A DNA stretch of 51,383 nt, from NCBI GenBank assembly GCA_023389295.1, contig JAEWEO010000212.1, forward strand, positions 1 through 51,383, written 5' to 3'. The position numbers were made by a program, and so were the translations under genes. Below are positions 8,544 through 17,404 of this stretch, one piece after another. The stretch's first letter is position 1, and each line of letters begins with the position of its first letter. Under the pieces are notes generated by a model, which searched no databases, was not told where the DNA came from, and was given only the letters and a program-made list of their open reading frames with translations. The stretch comes from Bacillota bacterium (GTDB lineage Bacteria; Bacillota; Clostridia; Lachnospirales; Lachnospiraceae).

Positions 8544-9128
8544 ATGCAGCTTTTAAAAGAAAGAATAAGAAAAGATGGTAAGATACGTTCAGGTAACGTA
8601 CTTAAAGTAGATAGTTTTTTAAATCACCAGATGGATATTGAACTATTTGGAGAGATAGGAAAAGAATTTAGAAGAAGATTCGCAGATTGCGAAGTTACGA
8701 AAATATTAACAATTGAAGCTTCGGGTATCGGTATTGCTTGTATTTGTGCTCAGTATTTTCATGTTCCTGTGGTATTTGCGAAGAAGAACCAAACAAAAAA
8801 TATTGCAGGTGATGTTTATACAAGTCAAGTAGAATCCTTTACTCATGGAAGAGTTTACGACATTATTGTATCAAAAGATTTTCTAAAGCCTGAGGATAAA
8901 GTACTTATCATCGATGATTTCCTTGCAAATGGAAGCGCGTTGATGGGCCTTACGAAATTGGTGAAGGATGCGGGTGCAACGCTTGTTGGTGCAGGTATTG
9001 TGATCGAAAAGGGCTTTCAAGAGGGTGGAGAACTCATTCGTAACAGCGGTGTCAGAGTGGAATCCCTTGCAATTATAGATGATATGAGTGAGGAGGAGGG
9101 TGTTACCTTCCGTAATGAATTAAAATAA
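8544..9128 (+). CDS. xpt: Xanthine phosphoribosyltransferase
   Basis: The 194 residues are the usual length of Xpt, and the start MQLLKERI is typical. The protein joins xanthine to PRPP to give XMP in purine salvage. The PRPP-binding loop is VLIIDDFLANGSALMGL near residues 121-137. A conserved FAKKNQTKNI stretch lies near residues 85-94. Its partner in most Firmicutes is a xanthine permease; here the next genes form a nucleoside ABC importer instead. The start has only a modest ribosome-binding site (GTAGGGAATAAC). Confidence 0.95.
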   Translation: MQLLKERIRKDGKIRSGNVLKVDSFLNHQMDIELFGEIGKEFRRRFADCEVTKILTIEASGIGIACICAQYFHVPVVFAKKNQTKNIAGDVYTSQVESFTHGRVYDIIVSKDFLKPEDKVLIIDDFLANGSALMGLTKLVKDAGATLVGAGIVIEKGFQEGGELIRNSGVRVESLAIIDDMSEEEGVTFRNELK

Positions 9129-9224
9129 TAAATTAGTACCTTCAAAACAGAATTCAAGTCTTGTAAACGTTAGTTACTAAAACAAGCTAGATTGAAAGAT
9201 CAATTTACTTGTTATGTATAAATT

Positions 9225-9268
9225 TTGGGGACAAACCCCGCAGCCGGAATCTAAAACCGGCATAAACA
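9225..9268 (+). promoter_or_regulatory. Two short tandem hairpins in the leader of the nucleoside importer operon
   Basis: GGGG-ACAAA-CCCC is followed two bases later by GCCGG-(8 nt loop)-CCGGC, both just upstream of the AGGAGG of the lipoprotein gene. Upstream, CTTGT/ACAAG/CTTGTT segments could pair in alternative ways. The layout suggests a post-transcriptional control element or an mRNA 5' stabiliser. It does not carry the ACGR loops of the guanidine-II riboswitch. Confidence 0.4.
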
Positions 9269-9281
9269 AGGAGGAGAAAAT

Positions 9282-10475
9282 ATGTTCAAGAAGTTATTGT
9301 CAATGATGTTAGTTTCTGCAATGGTATTAACCCTTACCGCATGTGGTACCAAAGAGGATGGCACAAAGGATGCAGGCGCAAATTCTGATGCAACTAATGG
9401 CACAAATACGGAAGCCCCTGGTGAATCAGATAATGCAGGTTTATTTGCACCTGTAGCGAAAGAAGATATTGTTGTTGGTGTTATCCATATCGGAGATCCT
9501 GCAGATGGTGCTGGTTATTCCTACGCACATGATACAGGTATTGTAGAGATGCAGGAAAGCCTTGGCCTTGCCAATGAACAGATTATTCGTAAAAACAATG
9601 TAGATGATACGGATGCAGTTGCGATCAGAACCGCAATGGAAGAGTGTATTGAAGAAGGTGCGAACATTATCTTTGGTACAAGCTGGGGTTATATGGACAC
9701 CATGGAACAGTTGGCTACAGAATACCCAGAGGTTATCTTCTCTCACTGCTCCGGTTATAAGAGCAACGGAACTAACTTTAACAATTATTTTGGACGTATT
9801 TATCAGGCACGCTACCTATCCGGTATTGCAGCAGGTTTAAAGACAGGATCTAATAAGATCGGCTATGTAGCAGCTATGGGAATTGAAAATTCAGAGGTAA
9901 CCGGAGGAATTAATGCATTTGCAATGGGCGTTGAATCGGTTAATCCGGATGCAAAGATTTATGTAAAGGTTACAAACACTTGGTTTGATCCTACCTTAGA
10001 GCAACAGGCAGCAGAAGCTTTACTTGATATGGGCTGTGATATTATTGCACAGCATGCTGATACTACAGCTCCTCAATTAGCTGCAGAAGCAAGAGGTGTA
10101 TGGAGTGTTGGTTACAATTCTGATATGACAGTTGATGCACCGGCAGCTCACTTAACAGCTCCTATCTGGCAGTGGGGTGCATATTATACTAAGGCAGTAC
10201 AATCTGTTATTGATGGTACCTGGACTGGTGAAAACTACTTTGGCGGAATGGATGATGGTCTTATAGCTTTATCTCCTCTTTCTGATAACGTAGCAGAAGG
10301 AACCAAAGAAGCAATTGATACAGCAAAAGAAAACATTCTTAACGGCTTTAAGGTATTTGAAGGTGAATTGATTGATAATCAGGGTAACCAAGTTTGTGCA
10401 GAAGGTGAATCCATCTCAGATGGCGACATTACGGGAGCAATGAACTGGTATTATAGAAACGTTGTTGCACAATAA
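9282..10475 (+). CDS. BMP-family nucleoside-binding lipoprotein
   Basis: This 397-residue protein has a lipoprotein signal (MFKKLLSMMLVSAMVLTLTA then Cys 21), a Ser/Thr/Asn-rich linker to about residue 50, then the BMP/Med substrate-binding fold. VGVIHIGDPADGAGYSYAHD and IIAQHADTTAPQLAAEA are typical of PnrA/BmpA-type proteins. It captures nucleosides outside the membrane and hands them to the ABC transporter encoded by the next three genes. A strong AAGGAGGAG site precedes the start. It follows xpt, which fits purine salvage. Guanosine or inosine are likely ligands from family knowledge; the actual ligand is inferred. Confidence 0.93.
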   Translation: MFKKLLSMMLVSAMVLTLTACGTKEDGTKDAGANSDATNGTNTEAPGESDNAGLFAPVAKEDIVVGVIHIGDPADGAGYSYAHDTGIVEMQESLGLANEQIIRKNNVDDTDAVAIRTAMEECIEEGANIIFGTSWGYMDTMEQLATEYPEVIFSHCSGYKSNGTNFNNYFGRIYQARYLSGIAAGLKTGSNKIGYVAAMGIENSEVTGGINAFAMGVESVNPDAKIYVKVTNTWFDPTLEQQAAEALLDMGCDIIAQHADTTAPQLAAEARGVWSVGYNSDMTVDAPAAHLTAPIWQWGAYYTKAVQSVIDGTWTGENYFGGMDDGLIALSPLSDNVAEGTKEAIDTAKENILNGFKVFEGELIDNQGNQVCAEGESISDGDITGAMNWYYRNVVAQ

Positions 10476-10522
10476 GTAAAATAAGTGGGAAAGCAAAAAA
10501 CTTGTTATAAATAGTAATTAAC

Positions 10523-10581
10523 TTGTCTGCGCTCGGTCATATGGCTAATATATAATACCATACTGGCTGGGCGCATAACAA
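10523..10581 (+). promoter_or_regulatory. Intercistronic inverted repeat between the binding protein and the ATPase
   Basis: TTGT-c-TGCGC pairs with GCGCA-ta-ACAA around an inner TATGG/CCATA stem with an AT-rich loop. It lacks a T-tract, so it is not a simple terminator. In ABC importers such a structure commonly protects the upstream binding-protein mRNA from 3' decay or lowers read-through. That is the likely role here. Confidence 0.45.
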
Positions 10582-10606
10582 ATTTATAAAACAGGCTGGT
10601 GACATT

Positions 10607-12157
10607 GTGGAGAATAAGAAAAAAGAAACCATGGCAATTGAACTAAAGCAGATCACAAAGACCTTTGGTTCGGTCGTTGCAAATAATAAAATAGACTTAT
10701 CCGTAAGGCAAGGTGAGATACTTGCGCTTCTTGGTGAGAACGGATCAGGAAAAACAACGCTGATGAACATGCTCTCGGGTATCTATAAGCCGGATAGCGG
10801 TTCAATTTTTATTAATGGGCAAAATGTTACCATCAATTCGCCGGAGGATTCCATTCGACTTGGGATTGGAATGATTCATCAGCATTTTAAACTGGTAGAG
10901 GCACTATCTGCTACGGACAATATCATACTGGGAGCAAAAGATAAGGGTATCTTCTTAAACAAATCCAGATCAGAGAAAATCCGTGAGATTAGCAAGAAAT
11001 TCGGCTTGGAAATTGATCCGGAGAAAAAGATTTATCAAATGTCCGTAAGCGAGAAGCAGACTGTTGAAATTATAAAAGTCCTTTACCGTAAAGCGGATAT
11101 TTTAATTTTGGATGAACCGACGGCAGTACTTACACCACAGGAGACAACACGACTCTTTGAAATCCTTCGTCGCATGAAGGAGGAGGGCTGTGCAGTTATC
11201 ATTATAACCCATAAGTTAAATGAAGTATTGGAGATTAGTGACCGTGTGACCATCCTACGAAAAGGGGAAAGTGTTGCTACGGTAAATACTTTGGAAACTA
11301 CAGCAGGGGAACTGACGGAACTCATGGTAGGAAGGCCGGTGGAACTATCCATTGATCATCCGAAGACCTCTTTTGATGAGAATCTTTTAGAAATTCATCA
11401 TCTAACGGTTTGTGATGAGGAAGGTTTTGAGACCATCAAGGACATTAGCTTTGATCTTAATAGAGGCGAAATACTCGGAGTAGCCGGAGTTGCTGGTAGT
11501 GGACAGAAGGAGCTTTGCGAAGCAATTGCGGGTTTGCTTCCTGTGAAAAAGGGCGCTGTTCTATATCATAATGAAAATATTGTTGGAAAAACCCCGAATG
11601 AGATTATTAAAATGGGAATTAGCATGAGCTTTATCCCGGAGGACCGCTTAGGAATGGGTCTTGCAGCCTCCATGGGTATGGTTGATAATATGCTACTTAA
11701 GAAATACAACGAAGGAAAAGGCCCCTTTATCAGTAAGAAAGCAGCAAGAGAATTGTCAAAACGTCTGGTGGAGCAATTAGGTATTGTGACACCAAGCATA
11801 GATACTCCGGTAAGAAGACTCTCCGGTGGTAATGTGCAAAAGGTATTGCTCGGAAGAGAGATTGAATCAGAACCCAATGTACTAATTACTGCCTATGCAG
11901 TAAGAGGACTTGATATTAATTCGTCCTATACGATCTATGATTCTTTAAACGATCAAAAAACGAAGGGTGTTGGTGTTCTTTTTATCGGTGAAGATCTGGA
12001 TGTTATGCTGGAGCTTTGTGATAGAATCATGGTTCTTTGCCACGGAAAAATCACCGGCATTATTGATACAAAGGATGCTACAAAAGAACAGCTCGGTCTA
12101 TTAATGACCGGAGCGGTTACAAAGGGAGGAGATAAACATGACAGAAAGAAACATTAA
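10607..12157 (+). CDS. Nucleoside ABC transporter ATP-binding protein (two ATPase domains)
   Basis: This 516-residue fused ATPase is of the sugar/nucleoside CUT2-like type. Domain 1 (about residues 8-245) has Walker A GENGSGKTTL near residue 44 and Walker B ILILDEPTAV near residue 165. Domain 2 (about 255-505) has the degenerate P-loop GVAGSGQKEL and the signature LSGGNVQKVLLGRE, followed by ITAYAVRGLD in place of a canonical Walker B. A degenerate second site is normal in this family. The start is a GTG with a weak GGCTGGTG site; an ATG eight codons later is an alternative. It powers the two permeases that follow and overlaps the first by 20 nt. Confidence 0.93.
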   Translation: MENKKKETMAIELKQITKTFGSVVANNKIDLSVRQGEILALLGENGSGKTTLMNMLSGIYKPDSGSIFINGQNVTINSPEDSIRLGIGMIHQHFKLVEALSATDNIILGAKDKGIFLNKSRSEKIREISKKFGLEIDPEKKIYQMSVSEKQTVEIIKVLYRKADILILDEPTAVLTPQETTRLFEILRRMKEEGCAVIIITHKLNEVLEISDRVTILRKGESVATVNTLETTAGELTELMVGRPVELSIDHPKTSFDENLLEIHHLTVCDEEGFETIKDISFDLNRGEILGVAGVAGSGQKELCEAIAGLLPVKKGAVLYHNENIVGKTPNEIIKMGISMSFIPEDRLGMGLAASMGMVDNMLLKKYNEGKGPFISKKAARELSKRLVEQLGIVTPSIDTPVRRLSGGNVQKVLLGREIESEPNVLITAYAVRGLDINSSYTIYDSLNDQKTKGVGVLFIGEDLDVMLELCDRIMVLCHGKITGIIDTKDATKEQLGLLMTGAVTKGGDKHDRKKH

Positions 12158-13238
12158 AATGAAAAAAGAGCCTCTCTTTCGTGTTGCAAAAAAAGCAGAG
12201 ATTACCTTTGGTAAATCTCTTGCTCTCACTTTTATCGCTGTCCTTACAGCAATTGTTGCCGGTGGCATCTTCATTTTAGCCATCGGTCAAAACCCAATAG
12301 ATGTTTATATCTCTATCGTTCAAGGTGCATGGCGCAGTAAGATTGCCATTAAAGGTACCTTTAAGATTGCGATTCCTTTGTTGATTGCTTCCCTTGGAAT
12401 TACGCCGGCTTTTCAGATGAAATTCTGGAATATCGGAGCGGAAGGTCAGATCATTATGGGTGGAATATTTGCAACTTATTTTGCACTATTTTGGAGTGAT
12501 CTTCCACACGGAGTACTACTGGTATTGATGTTTCTTGCAGGAATGGTAGGCGGTGGTATCTGGGGACTTATACCGGCTTATTTTAAAACGAAGTATGGAA
12601 CAAATGAGACCTTATTTACTCTGATGTTAAACTATATTGCACTTTATATGATTAAATATTTTACAGAGGGGCCTTGGAGAGACCCGGCTTCTTCGGGATT
12701 CCCTAAGATTGCTTCCTTTACTGAAAATGCGAGATTGGATCAAATCTTTGGCGTTCATGCAGGCTGGCTCATTGGTTTAGTCTTAGTAGTACTAGTATTT
12801 ATTTATCTTAGATATACAAAACAAGGATATGAGATAAGTGTAGTTGGTGAAAGTACGAATACGGCCCGTTACGCAGGAATGGATGTGAAGAAGATCGTCA
12901 TGCGAACCATGTTTCTTAGTGGTGCAATCTGTGGTATTGCAGGAATGACTCAGGTAACCGGTGCAGCTTATACTTTAAGTGAAGGTGTAGCCGGAGGTGT
13001 TGGTTTTACTGCGATTATTGTAGCATGGTTATCAAAGCTTAATCCCATCATTATTCTGGTGGTAACTGTTCTATTTAGTATGTTGGAAAAAGGTTGTAGC
13101 GTAATGCAAAGTACCTTTGGACTATCCTCCGCGGTGTCCAGTATTTTGCAGGGAATTATCCTATTCTTTATTCTTGGATTTGATTTCTTTACCCGTTATC
13201 AATTTATCTTTCGAAAGGGGAGGAAAGCATCATGTTAA
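12138..13238 (+). CDS. Nucleoside ABC transporter permease 1
   Basis: This 366-residue membrane protein of the BPD_transp_2 family (NupP/YufP-like) has about ten hydrophobic segments. Its conserved transport loop reads MKFWNIGAEGQIIMGGI, near residues 95-111. A cytoplasmic N-terminal tail of about 25 residues precedes the first helix. The start lies inside the 3' end of the ATPase gene after AAGGGAGGAG, and the end overlaps the next permease by seven bases. The three products are therefore translated in a coupled way. It forms half of the channel that imports nucleosides. Confidence 0.92.
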   Translation: MTERNIKMKKEPLFRVAKKAEITFGKSLALTFIAVLTAIVAGGIFILAIGQNPIDVYISIVQGAWRSKIAIKGTFKIAIPLLIASLGITPAFQMKFWNIGAEGQIIMGGIFATYFALFWSDLPHGVLLVLMFLAGMVGGGIWGLIPAYFKTKYGTNETLFTLMLNYIALYMIKYFTEGPWRDPASSGFPKIASFTENARLDQIFGVHAGWLIGLVLVVLVFIYLRYTKQGYEISVVGESTNTARYAGMDVKKIVMRTMFLSGAICGIAGMTQVTGAAYTLSEGVAGGVGFTAIIVAWLSKLNPIIILVVTVLFSMLEKGCSVMQSTFGLSSAVSSILQGIILFFILGFDFFTRYQFIFRKGRKASC

Positions 13239-14182
13239 TTAATTTTTTATTTGCATCAATTAAAGCCGGTACTCCACTTCTTTTTGGTACTACGGGTGAA
13301 ATTATGACGCAGAAGTCCGGTAACCTTAACCTTGGTGTGGAAGGTATGATGTTCATGGGAGCATTTATGAGCTTCTCTGTTGCTTATCATACGGACAATC
13401 TGTTTTTGGCATTGTTAGCAGCTTTTGGTATTGGCTTATTTGGAGCTTTGATCTATGCGATCCTTACGGTCAGCTTTATGGCAAATCAAAATGTTACCGG
13501 TCTTACCTTAACAATCTTTGGTACCGGATTTGCAAAGTTTTTTGGTTCCTTGATGGTTAGTGAAGCAGGTGGCTCACCAAAGCTCTCAGATAGTTTCCTA
13601 AAATCAGTATCAGAGAAACCACTACCAATCCTTGGAGATATTCCGGTCATCGGAAAGCTGTTATTTTCACATAATCCATTTGTTTATCTAGCCGTTATAG
13701 TTGCAATACTTTGCACGATCTATATGGTAAAGACAAGAGCAGGACTCAATATGGTGGCAACAGGAGAGAATCCTGCGGCTGCCGATGCTGCCGGTATTAA
13801 TGTAACGATGGTGAAGTATATTCACATATTGTTAGGCGGAGGTATTTGTGGACTGGGTGGCGCGTATCTTTCCTTAATTAACGGTGGAGGTATCTGGAAT
13901 AACAGTAGCGTGGTAAATGGTCAGGGATGGATATCGGTTGCTCTGGTTATCTTCGCAAGCTGGAAACCTTCAAAAGCAATTATTGGTTCACTCATTTTTG
14001 GTGCTTTTAGCGTACTTCAATTCTATGTTCCAAAGAATGTTATTGAGATACCCAATGCTTTCTATGTCATGCTTCCTTTCTTGACTACAACGCTGGTATT
14101 AATCGTCACCTCTATGCGTAAATCCAAAGAGGGCGCCCAACCTGCAAGCTGTGGTGTAAATTATTTTAGAGAAGAGCGATAA
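13232..14182 (+). CDS. Nucleoside ABC transporter permease 2
   Basis: This 316-residue membrane protein of the same family (NupQ/YufQ-like) carries GEIMTQKSGNLNLGVEGMM near residues 22-40, the motif that in these permeases contacts the ATPase and substrate path. About eight to nine transmembrane segments follow. It overlaps the upstream permease, and a strong terminator follows its stop. The importer operon therefore ends here as lipoprotein, ATPase, permease, permease. Confidence 0.92.
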   Translation: MLINFLFASIKAGTPLLFGTTGEIMTQKSGNLNLGVEGMMFMGAFMSFSVAYHTDNLFLALLAAFGIGLFGALIYAILTVSFMANQNVTGLTLTIFGTGFAKFFGSLMVSEAGGSPKLSDSFLKSVSEKPLPILGDIPVIGKLLFSHNPFVYLAVIVAILCTIYMVKTRAGLNMVATGENPAAADAAGINVTMVKYIHILLGGGICGLGGAYLSLINGGGIWNNSSVVNGQGWISVALVIFASWKPSKAIIGSLIFGAFSVLQFYVPKNVIEIPNAFYVMLPFLTTTLVLIVTSMRKSKEGAQPASCGVNYFREER

Positions 14183-14210
14183 TTGAAGATAGCTATTTAT
14201 GAAAAAGATT

Positions 14211-14250
14211 AAGGGGTTGTCTTACTAAAATGTACGACAACCCCTTTCAC
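14211..14250 (+). terminator. Terminator of the nucleoside importer operon
   Basis: AAGGGGTTGTC pairs perfectly with GACAACCCCTT around a 14-base loop, with a short T run after it. It lies 29 nt past the last permease gene and upstream of a convergent gene. Confidence 0.8.
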
Positions 14251-14293
14251 GTTAATGATGTTTATTACATTTTTATGTTAAAAGAATAGGGTA

Positions 14294-14734
14294 CTAACCT
14301 AATTGCTCCAGTTCATTTTCAGTATAAATCTGAATTCCGTTTTCTATTAATAATTCTGCAGTCATACCATTTCCTTCTACTAATTTTCCTGAAAAAGTAC
14401 CATCATAGATCATATGGCATCCGCAGGAAGGACTTCTTGATTGGAGGATTGCTTTGTTAATACCGAGTGCCTTAGCTATTGCTAGGGTTTTTTCGGCACC
14501 TTTCATGAATTCTTTTGTGAAATCGTGACCATCTCTACTAATAACTTTCTTTTGACCGCTATCACTTATAACGATTTCGCAAGAGGAGCGTGGGGTAGGT
14601 AAGCCGGCTAATTGTTCCGGACATATGGGTATTGCTTGCCCCTCATTTACCAATTTTGCAACAACACTATTTTCTGTATTACTTCCATTGTATCTACAAT
14701 TAATTCCTGCTAAACATGAACTGACTAAGTACAT
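14294..14734 (-). CDS. DUF523 domain protein
   Basis: This 146-residue protein starts with MYLVSSCLAGINCRYNG, the DUF523 signature. Further conserved pieces are ICPEQLAGLPTPR and the cysteine pair SRSPSCGCHMIYDG. The fixed cysteines suggest a metal or cluster site, but no reaction is established for the family that I can rely on. It is a single gene on the minus strand with an AGGAG-type site (AGAGGAGATTATTTT) before the ATG. Confidence 0.87.
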   Translation of the reverse strand: MYLVSSCLAGINCRYNGSNTENSVVAKLVNEGQAIPICPEQLAGLPTPRSSCEIVISDSGQKKVISRDGHDFTKEFMKGAEKTLAIAKALGINKAILQSRSPSCGCHMIYDGTFSGKLVEGNGMTAELLIENGIQIYTENELEQLG

Positions 14735-15083
14735 AAAATAATCTCCTCTAAATTAAAAAATTAATAGGATTTGAGTGTCAAATCCCCATTTATAAATATA
14801 ATACGACAATTTGCACAATTTGGATTTCGTGATATGAAACATAAATTTTAAAATCCCTATTGTAATTATAACATGGATTTTAAGTTATTAAAGCGTTAGT
14901 TATAAAAGAAGGATATCTATAATAACGTTAAAAACATCTAATGTAAATATATGGAGGATGGCAAAGAAAAAATTAAATCTTAATTATCATGACTTAGTGA
15001 TAACATCACAGAAGATAAAAACATATCGTGATATAGTAAGACCATAAGATAGAAAATGAATTTAAATAATAGGAGGTATTCAT
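14735..15083. other. Intergenic region between the DUF523 gene and trxA
   Basis: About 350 very AT-rich bases carry no supported gene. They must contain the divergent promoters of both neighbours. A TATAAT occurs at 14918-14923, but no good -35 sits at the right distance. No riboswitch, RNA gene or convincing small ORF was seen. Confidence 0.5.
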
Positions 15084-15398
15084 ATGGCAACAATTAAAAT
15101 AACAAAACATAATTTTGAACAGGAAGTTTTAAAATCAAAGGAACCAATATTATTAGATTTCTGGGCAACCTGGTGTGGCCCTTGTAGAATGGTAGCTCCG
15201 ACTTTGGATGAGATATCCAATGAGGTGGAGGGAGTTGCTAAGGTTGGTAAAATTAATATCGATGAAGAATCAGAACTAGCGCAGCAATTTAAGGTAATGA
15301 GTATTCCGACTTTAATGGTAGTTAAGGAAGGTAAAATCTCAGCACAAGCGGTAGGAGTTCGACCAAAGAAAGATATTCTAAGAATGTTAGAGGTCTAA
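15084..15398 (+). CDS. trxA: Thioredoxin
   Basis: The 104 residues match the length of bacterial thioredoxins. The active site WCGPC is at about residues 30-34 in FWATWCGPCRMVAP, and the conserved cis-proline is in MSIPTLMVVKEG. It reduces protein disulfides in the cytoplasm. The start has a perfect AGGAGGT site. There is no thioredoxin reductase next to it, and a terminator follows. Confidence 0.96.
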   Translation: MATIKITKHNFEQEVLKSKEPILLDFWATWCGPCRMVAPTLDEISNEVEGVAKVGKINIDEESELAQQFKVMSIPTLMVVKEGKISAQAVGVRPKKDILRMLEV

Positions 15399-15452
15399 GT
15401 AAATAAAAAATACAATGGCGTTAACCTATTAGAATACTTTTAACATAAAATT

Positions 15453-15506
15453 TAAAAGGAAGATATAACATAGTAATATATAAGTGTTATATCTTCTTTT
15501 TTTACA
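15453..15506 (+). terminator. Terminator after trxA
   Basis: GGAAGATATAACA pairs with TGTTATATCTTC, followed by a run of eight Ts. It is preceded by an A-rich stretch, as expected for an intrinsic terminator. Confidence 0.8.
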
Positions 15507-15694
15507 TATTCTTTGTTATAGTATATCGAAGATACTAAGACGAATTGCTTGTAGCTTAAGATATTGCAATCCCCCAAGATTATGTTAGACTATATCCTAT
15601 AGAGATTGTGAGGATAACCTTATGAATGCAGATTAACCAAGGAGATACCACATACTCAGCTACTTAATAAAATTTAGTAATTGGAGGGATCAAA

Positions 15695-16375
15695 TTGATA
15701 GAACGCAAAGAGGATACGGCTTTCTTGATGGATACCCTAAGTTTTTGGAGAGAGTTATCTATACCGCAAAGGGAATATCTGCAGCAAAATATGATGAAGA
15801 AGCATTTTGTAAACGGAGAATCCATGCATGGAGGTTCAGATAATTGCTCGGGATTATTTTTAATCAGCAAAGGTCAGGTTAGAGCCTATATCATCTCAGA
15901 GAGCGGCAAAGAGATAACTTTGTATCGCTTGTTTGAGCGGGATGTGTGCATCTTTTCTGCCTCCTGCATGATGAAAAATATCGCTTTTGATATCTATATT
16001 GAAGTGGAGAAAGACACAGAAGCTTTCCTAATTCCGACACCTGTATTTCGTAAACTTTCAACGGAATCTATTCCGGTTCAGGTGTTTACCAACAACTTGA
16101 TGGCATCAAGATTTACAGAGGTTATGTGGATTATGGAACAAGCCCTTTTTATGAGTTTTGATAAACGACTGGCTAATTTTTTATTGGAACAGAGTGTTAT
16201 TGAGGATTCCGATCGACTAGCCATAACCCACGAAAAGATCGCCAATCATCTGGGTACCGCCAGAGAGGTGGTAACAAGAATGCTAAAATATTTTCAGAAA
16301 GAAGGAATGGTAGCTCTGAACCGAGGTGCCATTGAGATAGTAAGCAGGGATAAGTTAGAGGAAATAGTTAGATAA
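15695..16375 (+). CDS. Crp/Fnr-family transcriptional regulator
   Basis: This 226-residue protein has an N-terminal cyclic-nucleotide-binding-like beta barrel (about residues 20-125) and a C-terminal winged helix. In that helix, ITHEKIANHLGTAREVVTRM near residues 170-189 is the HTH. The start is a TTG placed six bases after GGAGGG; no ATG fits better. There is no N-terminal cysteine cluster for an Fe-S centre, so it is not an FNR oxygen sensor in the classical sense. The effector is unknown. The DNA-alkylation repair gene starts 37 nt later and may be co-transcribed. Confidence 0.88.
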   Translation: MIERKEDTAFLMDTLSFWRELSIPQREYLQQNMMKKHFVNGESMHGGSDNCSGLFLISKGQVRAYIISESGKEITLYRLFERDVCIFSASCMMKNIAFDIYIEVEKDTEAFLIPTPVFRKLSTESIPVQVFTNNLMASRFTEVMWIMEQALFMSFDKRLANFLLEQSVIEDSDRLAITHEKIANHLGTAREVVTRMLKYFQKEGMVALNRGAIEIVSRDKLEEIVR

Positions 16376-16412
16376 AGAGAATACGAAGGCACAATTACGA
16401 AGGGATTTCATT

Positions 16413-17117
16413 ATGGATTTTGATGTAAGAGAACAGCTTGAGAATTTAGCAGAGGAAAAGTACCGATTGTTTTCTTCCTCCCTAACGCCGGGAAAGAACA
16501 ATATACTTGGGGTCAGAGTTCCAAAGCTTAGAAAGCTGGCAAAGACCATTCTTAAAGATGACTGGCATGGTTATCTTTTGAGGGCCATGGAGACTTCTAA
16601 GGAGGCTTCTGAGGAAGAGACCATGGAAGAGGTTATGCTACAGGGACTGGTAATCGGAGGCTGCAAGGCAGAAATAGAAGAAAAACTAAAGCTAGTAGCT
16701 GCATTTATTCCAAAAATTGATTGTTGGCCCGTGTGTGATACTTTTTGTGGAGAATTAAAAATTGCAGCTACCCATCATGAGCGCGTTTGGGAGTTTATCC
16801 AACCATATCTAGGTTCTGAAAAAGAATATGAACTACGCTTTGGAGTGGTTATGTTATTGCATTATTTGGAACCGGAGTATGCACCCCTTGCATTTGCTCA
16901 TTTTGATCAAATAAAACAGGAAGGATATTATGTGAAGATGGCAATAGCCTGGGTATTGTCCATGTATTATGTCAAGCTTCCTGAGATTACAATGGAATAT
17001 CTAAAGAAGAATCAGCTGGACGATTTTACATTCCATAAGACGTTGCAGAAAATTAGAGAATCACTACGTGTGGATGATGACACGAAGCAGTTAATGAAAA
17101 GTATGAGAAGAAAATAG
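16413..17117 (+). CDS. DNA alkylation repair protein (AlkD-like)
   Basis: This 234-residue all-helical protein belongs to the AlkD/AlkC HEAT-repeat glycosylase family. It shows GVRVPKLRKLAKTILKDDW near residues 30-48 and the conserved FIPKIDCWPVCDTFCGELK stretch, whose W and D match the region that holds the extrahelical base. It would remove alkylated bases such as 3-methyladenine without base flipping, by family knowledge. Its start follows GAAGGGATTTC. It is close behind the Crp-type regulator. Confidence 0.85.
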   Translation: MDFDVREQLENLAEEKYRLFSSSLTPGKNNILGVRVPKLRKLAKTILKDDWHGYLLRAMETSKEASEEETMEEVMLQGLVIGGCKAEIEEKLKLVAAFIPKIDCWPVCDTFCGELKIAATHHERVWEFIQPYLGSEKEYELRFGVVMLLHYLEPEYAPLAFAHFDQIKQEGYYVKMAIAWVLSMYYVKLPEITMEYLKKNQLDDFTFHKTLQKIRESLRVDDDTKQLMKSMRRK

Positions 17118-17126
17118 ATATAGATT

Positions 17127-17185
17127 GAAAGAAAGCAGTATCTTAAAGGTAGGTAGAATTACTTTTCGGATAGTGCTTTCCTTGT
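17127..17185 (+). terminator. Probable terminator
   Basis: GAAAGCAGTATC and GGATAGTGCTTTC form a stem with one mismatch and a long loop, followed by CTTGTTT. It lies just after the AlkD gene. The T-tract is weak. The remaining ~200 bases to the next gene are AT-rich and should hold its promoter (TTGACA near 17326). Confidence 0.45.
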
Positions 17186-17404
17186 TTACGTAAGGTTTTC
17201 CTACATGATAAAATAAAATTTAGGTGAAGTTTTTGTAAAGTTGTAAAGATTAAATTCCTACTCTTGATCCGTTTGACATAAAAATAGTGAAAGAGTAAAA
17301 TAATAGGTAATTATAGCAAAAAAATTGACATAAGTTTCAATAGGAGCATATCGTCAGATATAACCTTAGTTTATAATTCGTTAAGGAAAAGAGGAGGATT
17401 TACC

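Noticed and set aside
9225..9268. Guanidine-II (mini-ykkC) riboswitch
   Set aside because: Two tandem hairpins fit the layout, but the loops ACAAA and AATCTAAA do not match the ACGR loops of that class.
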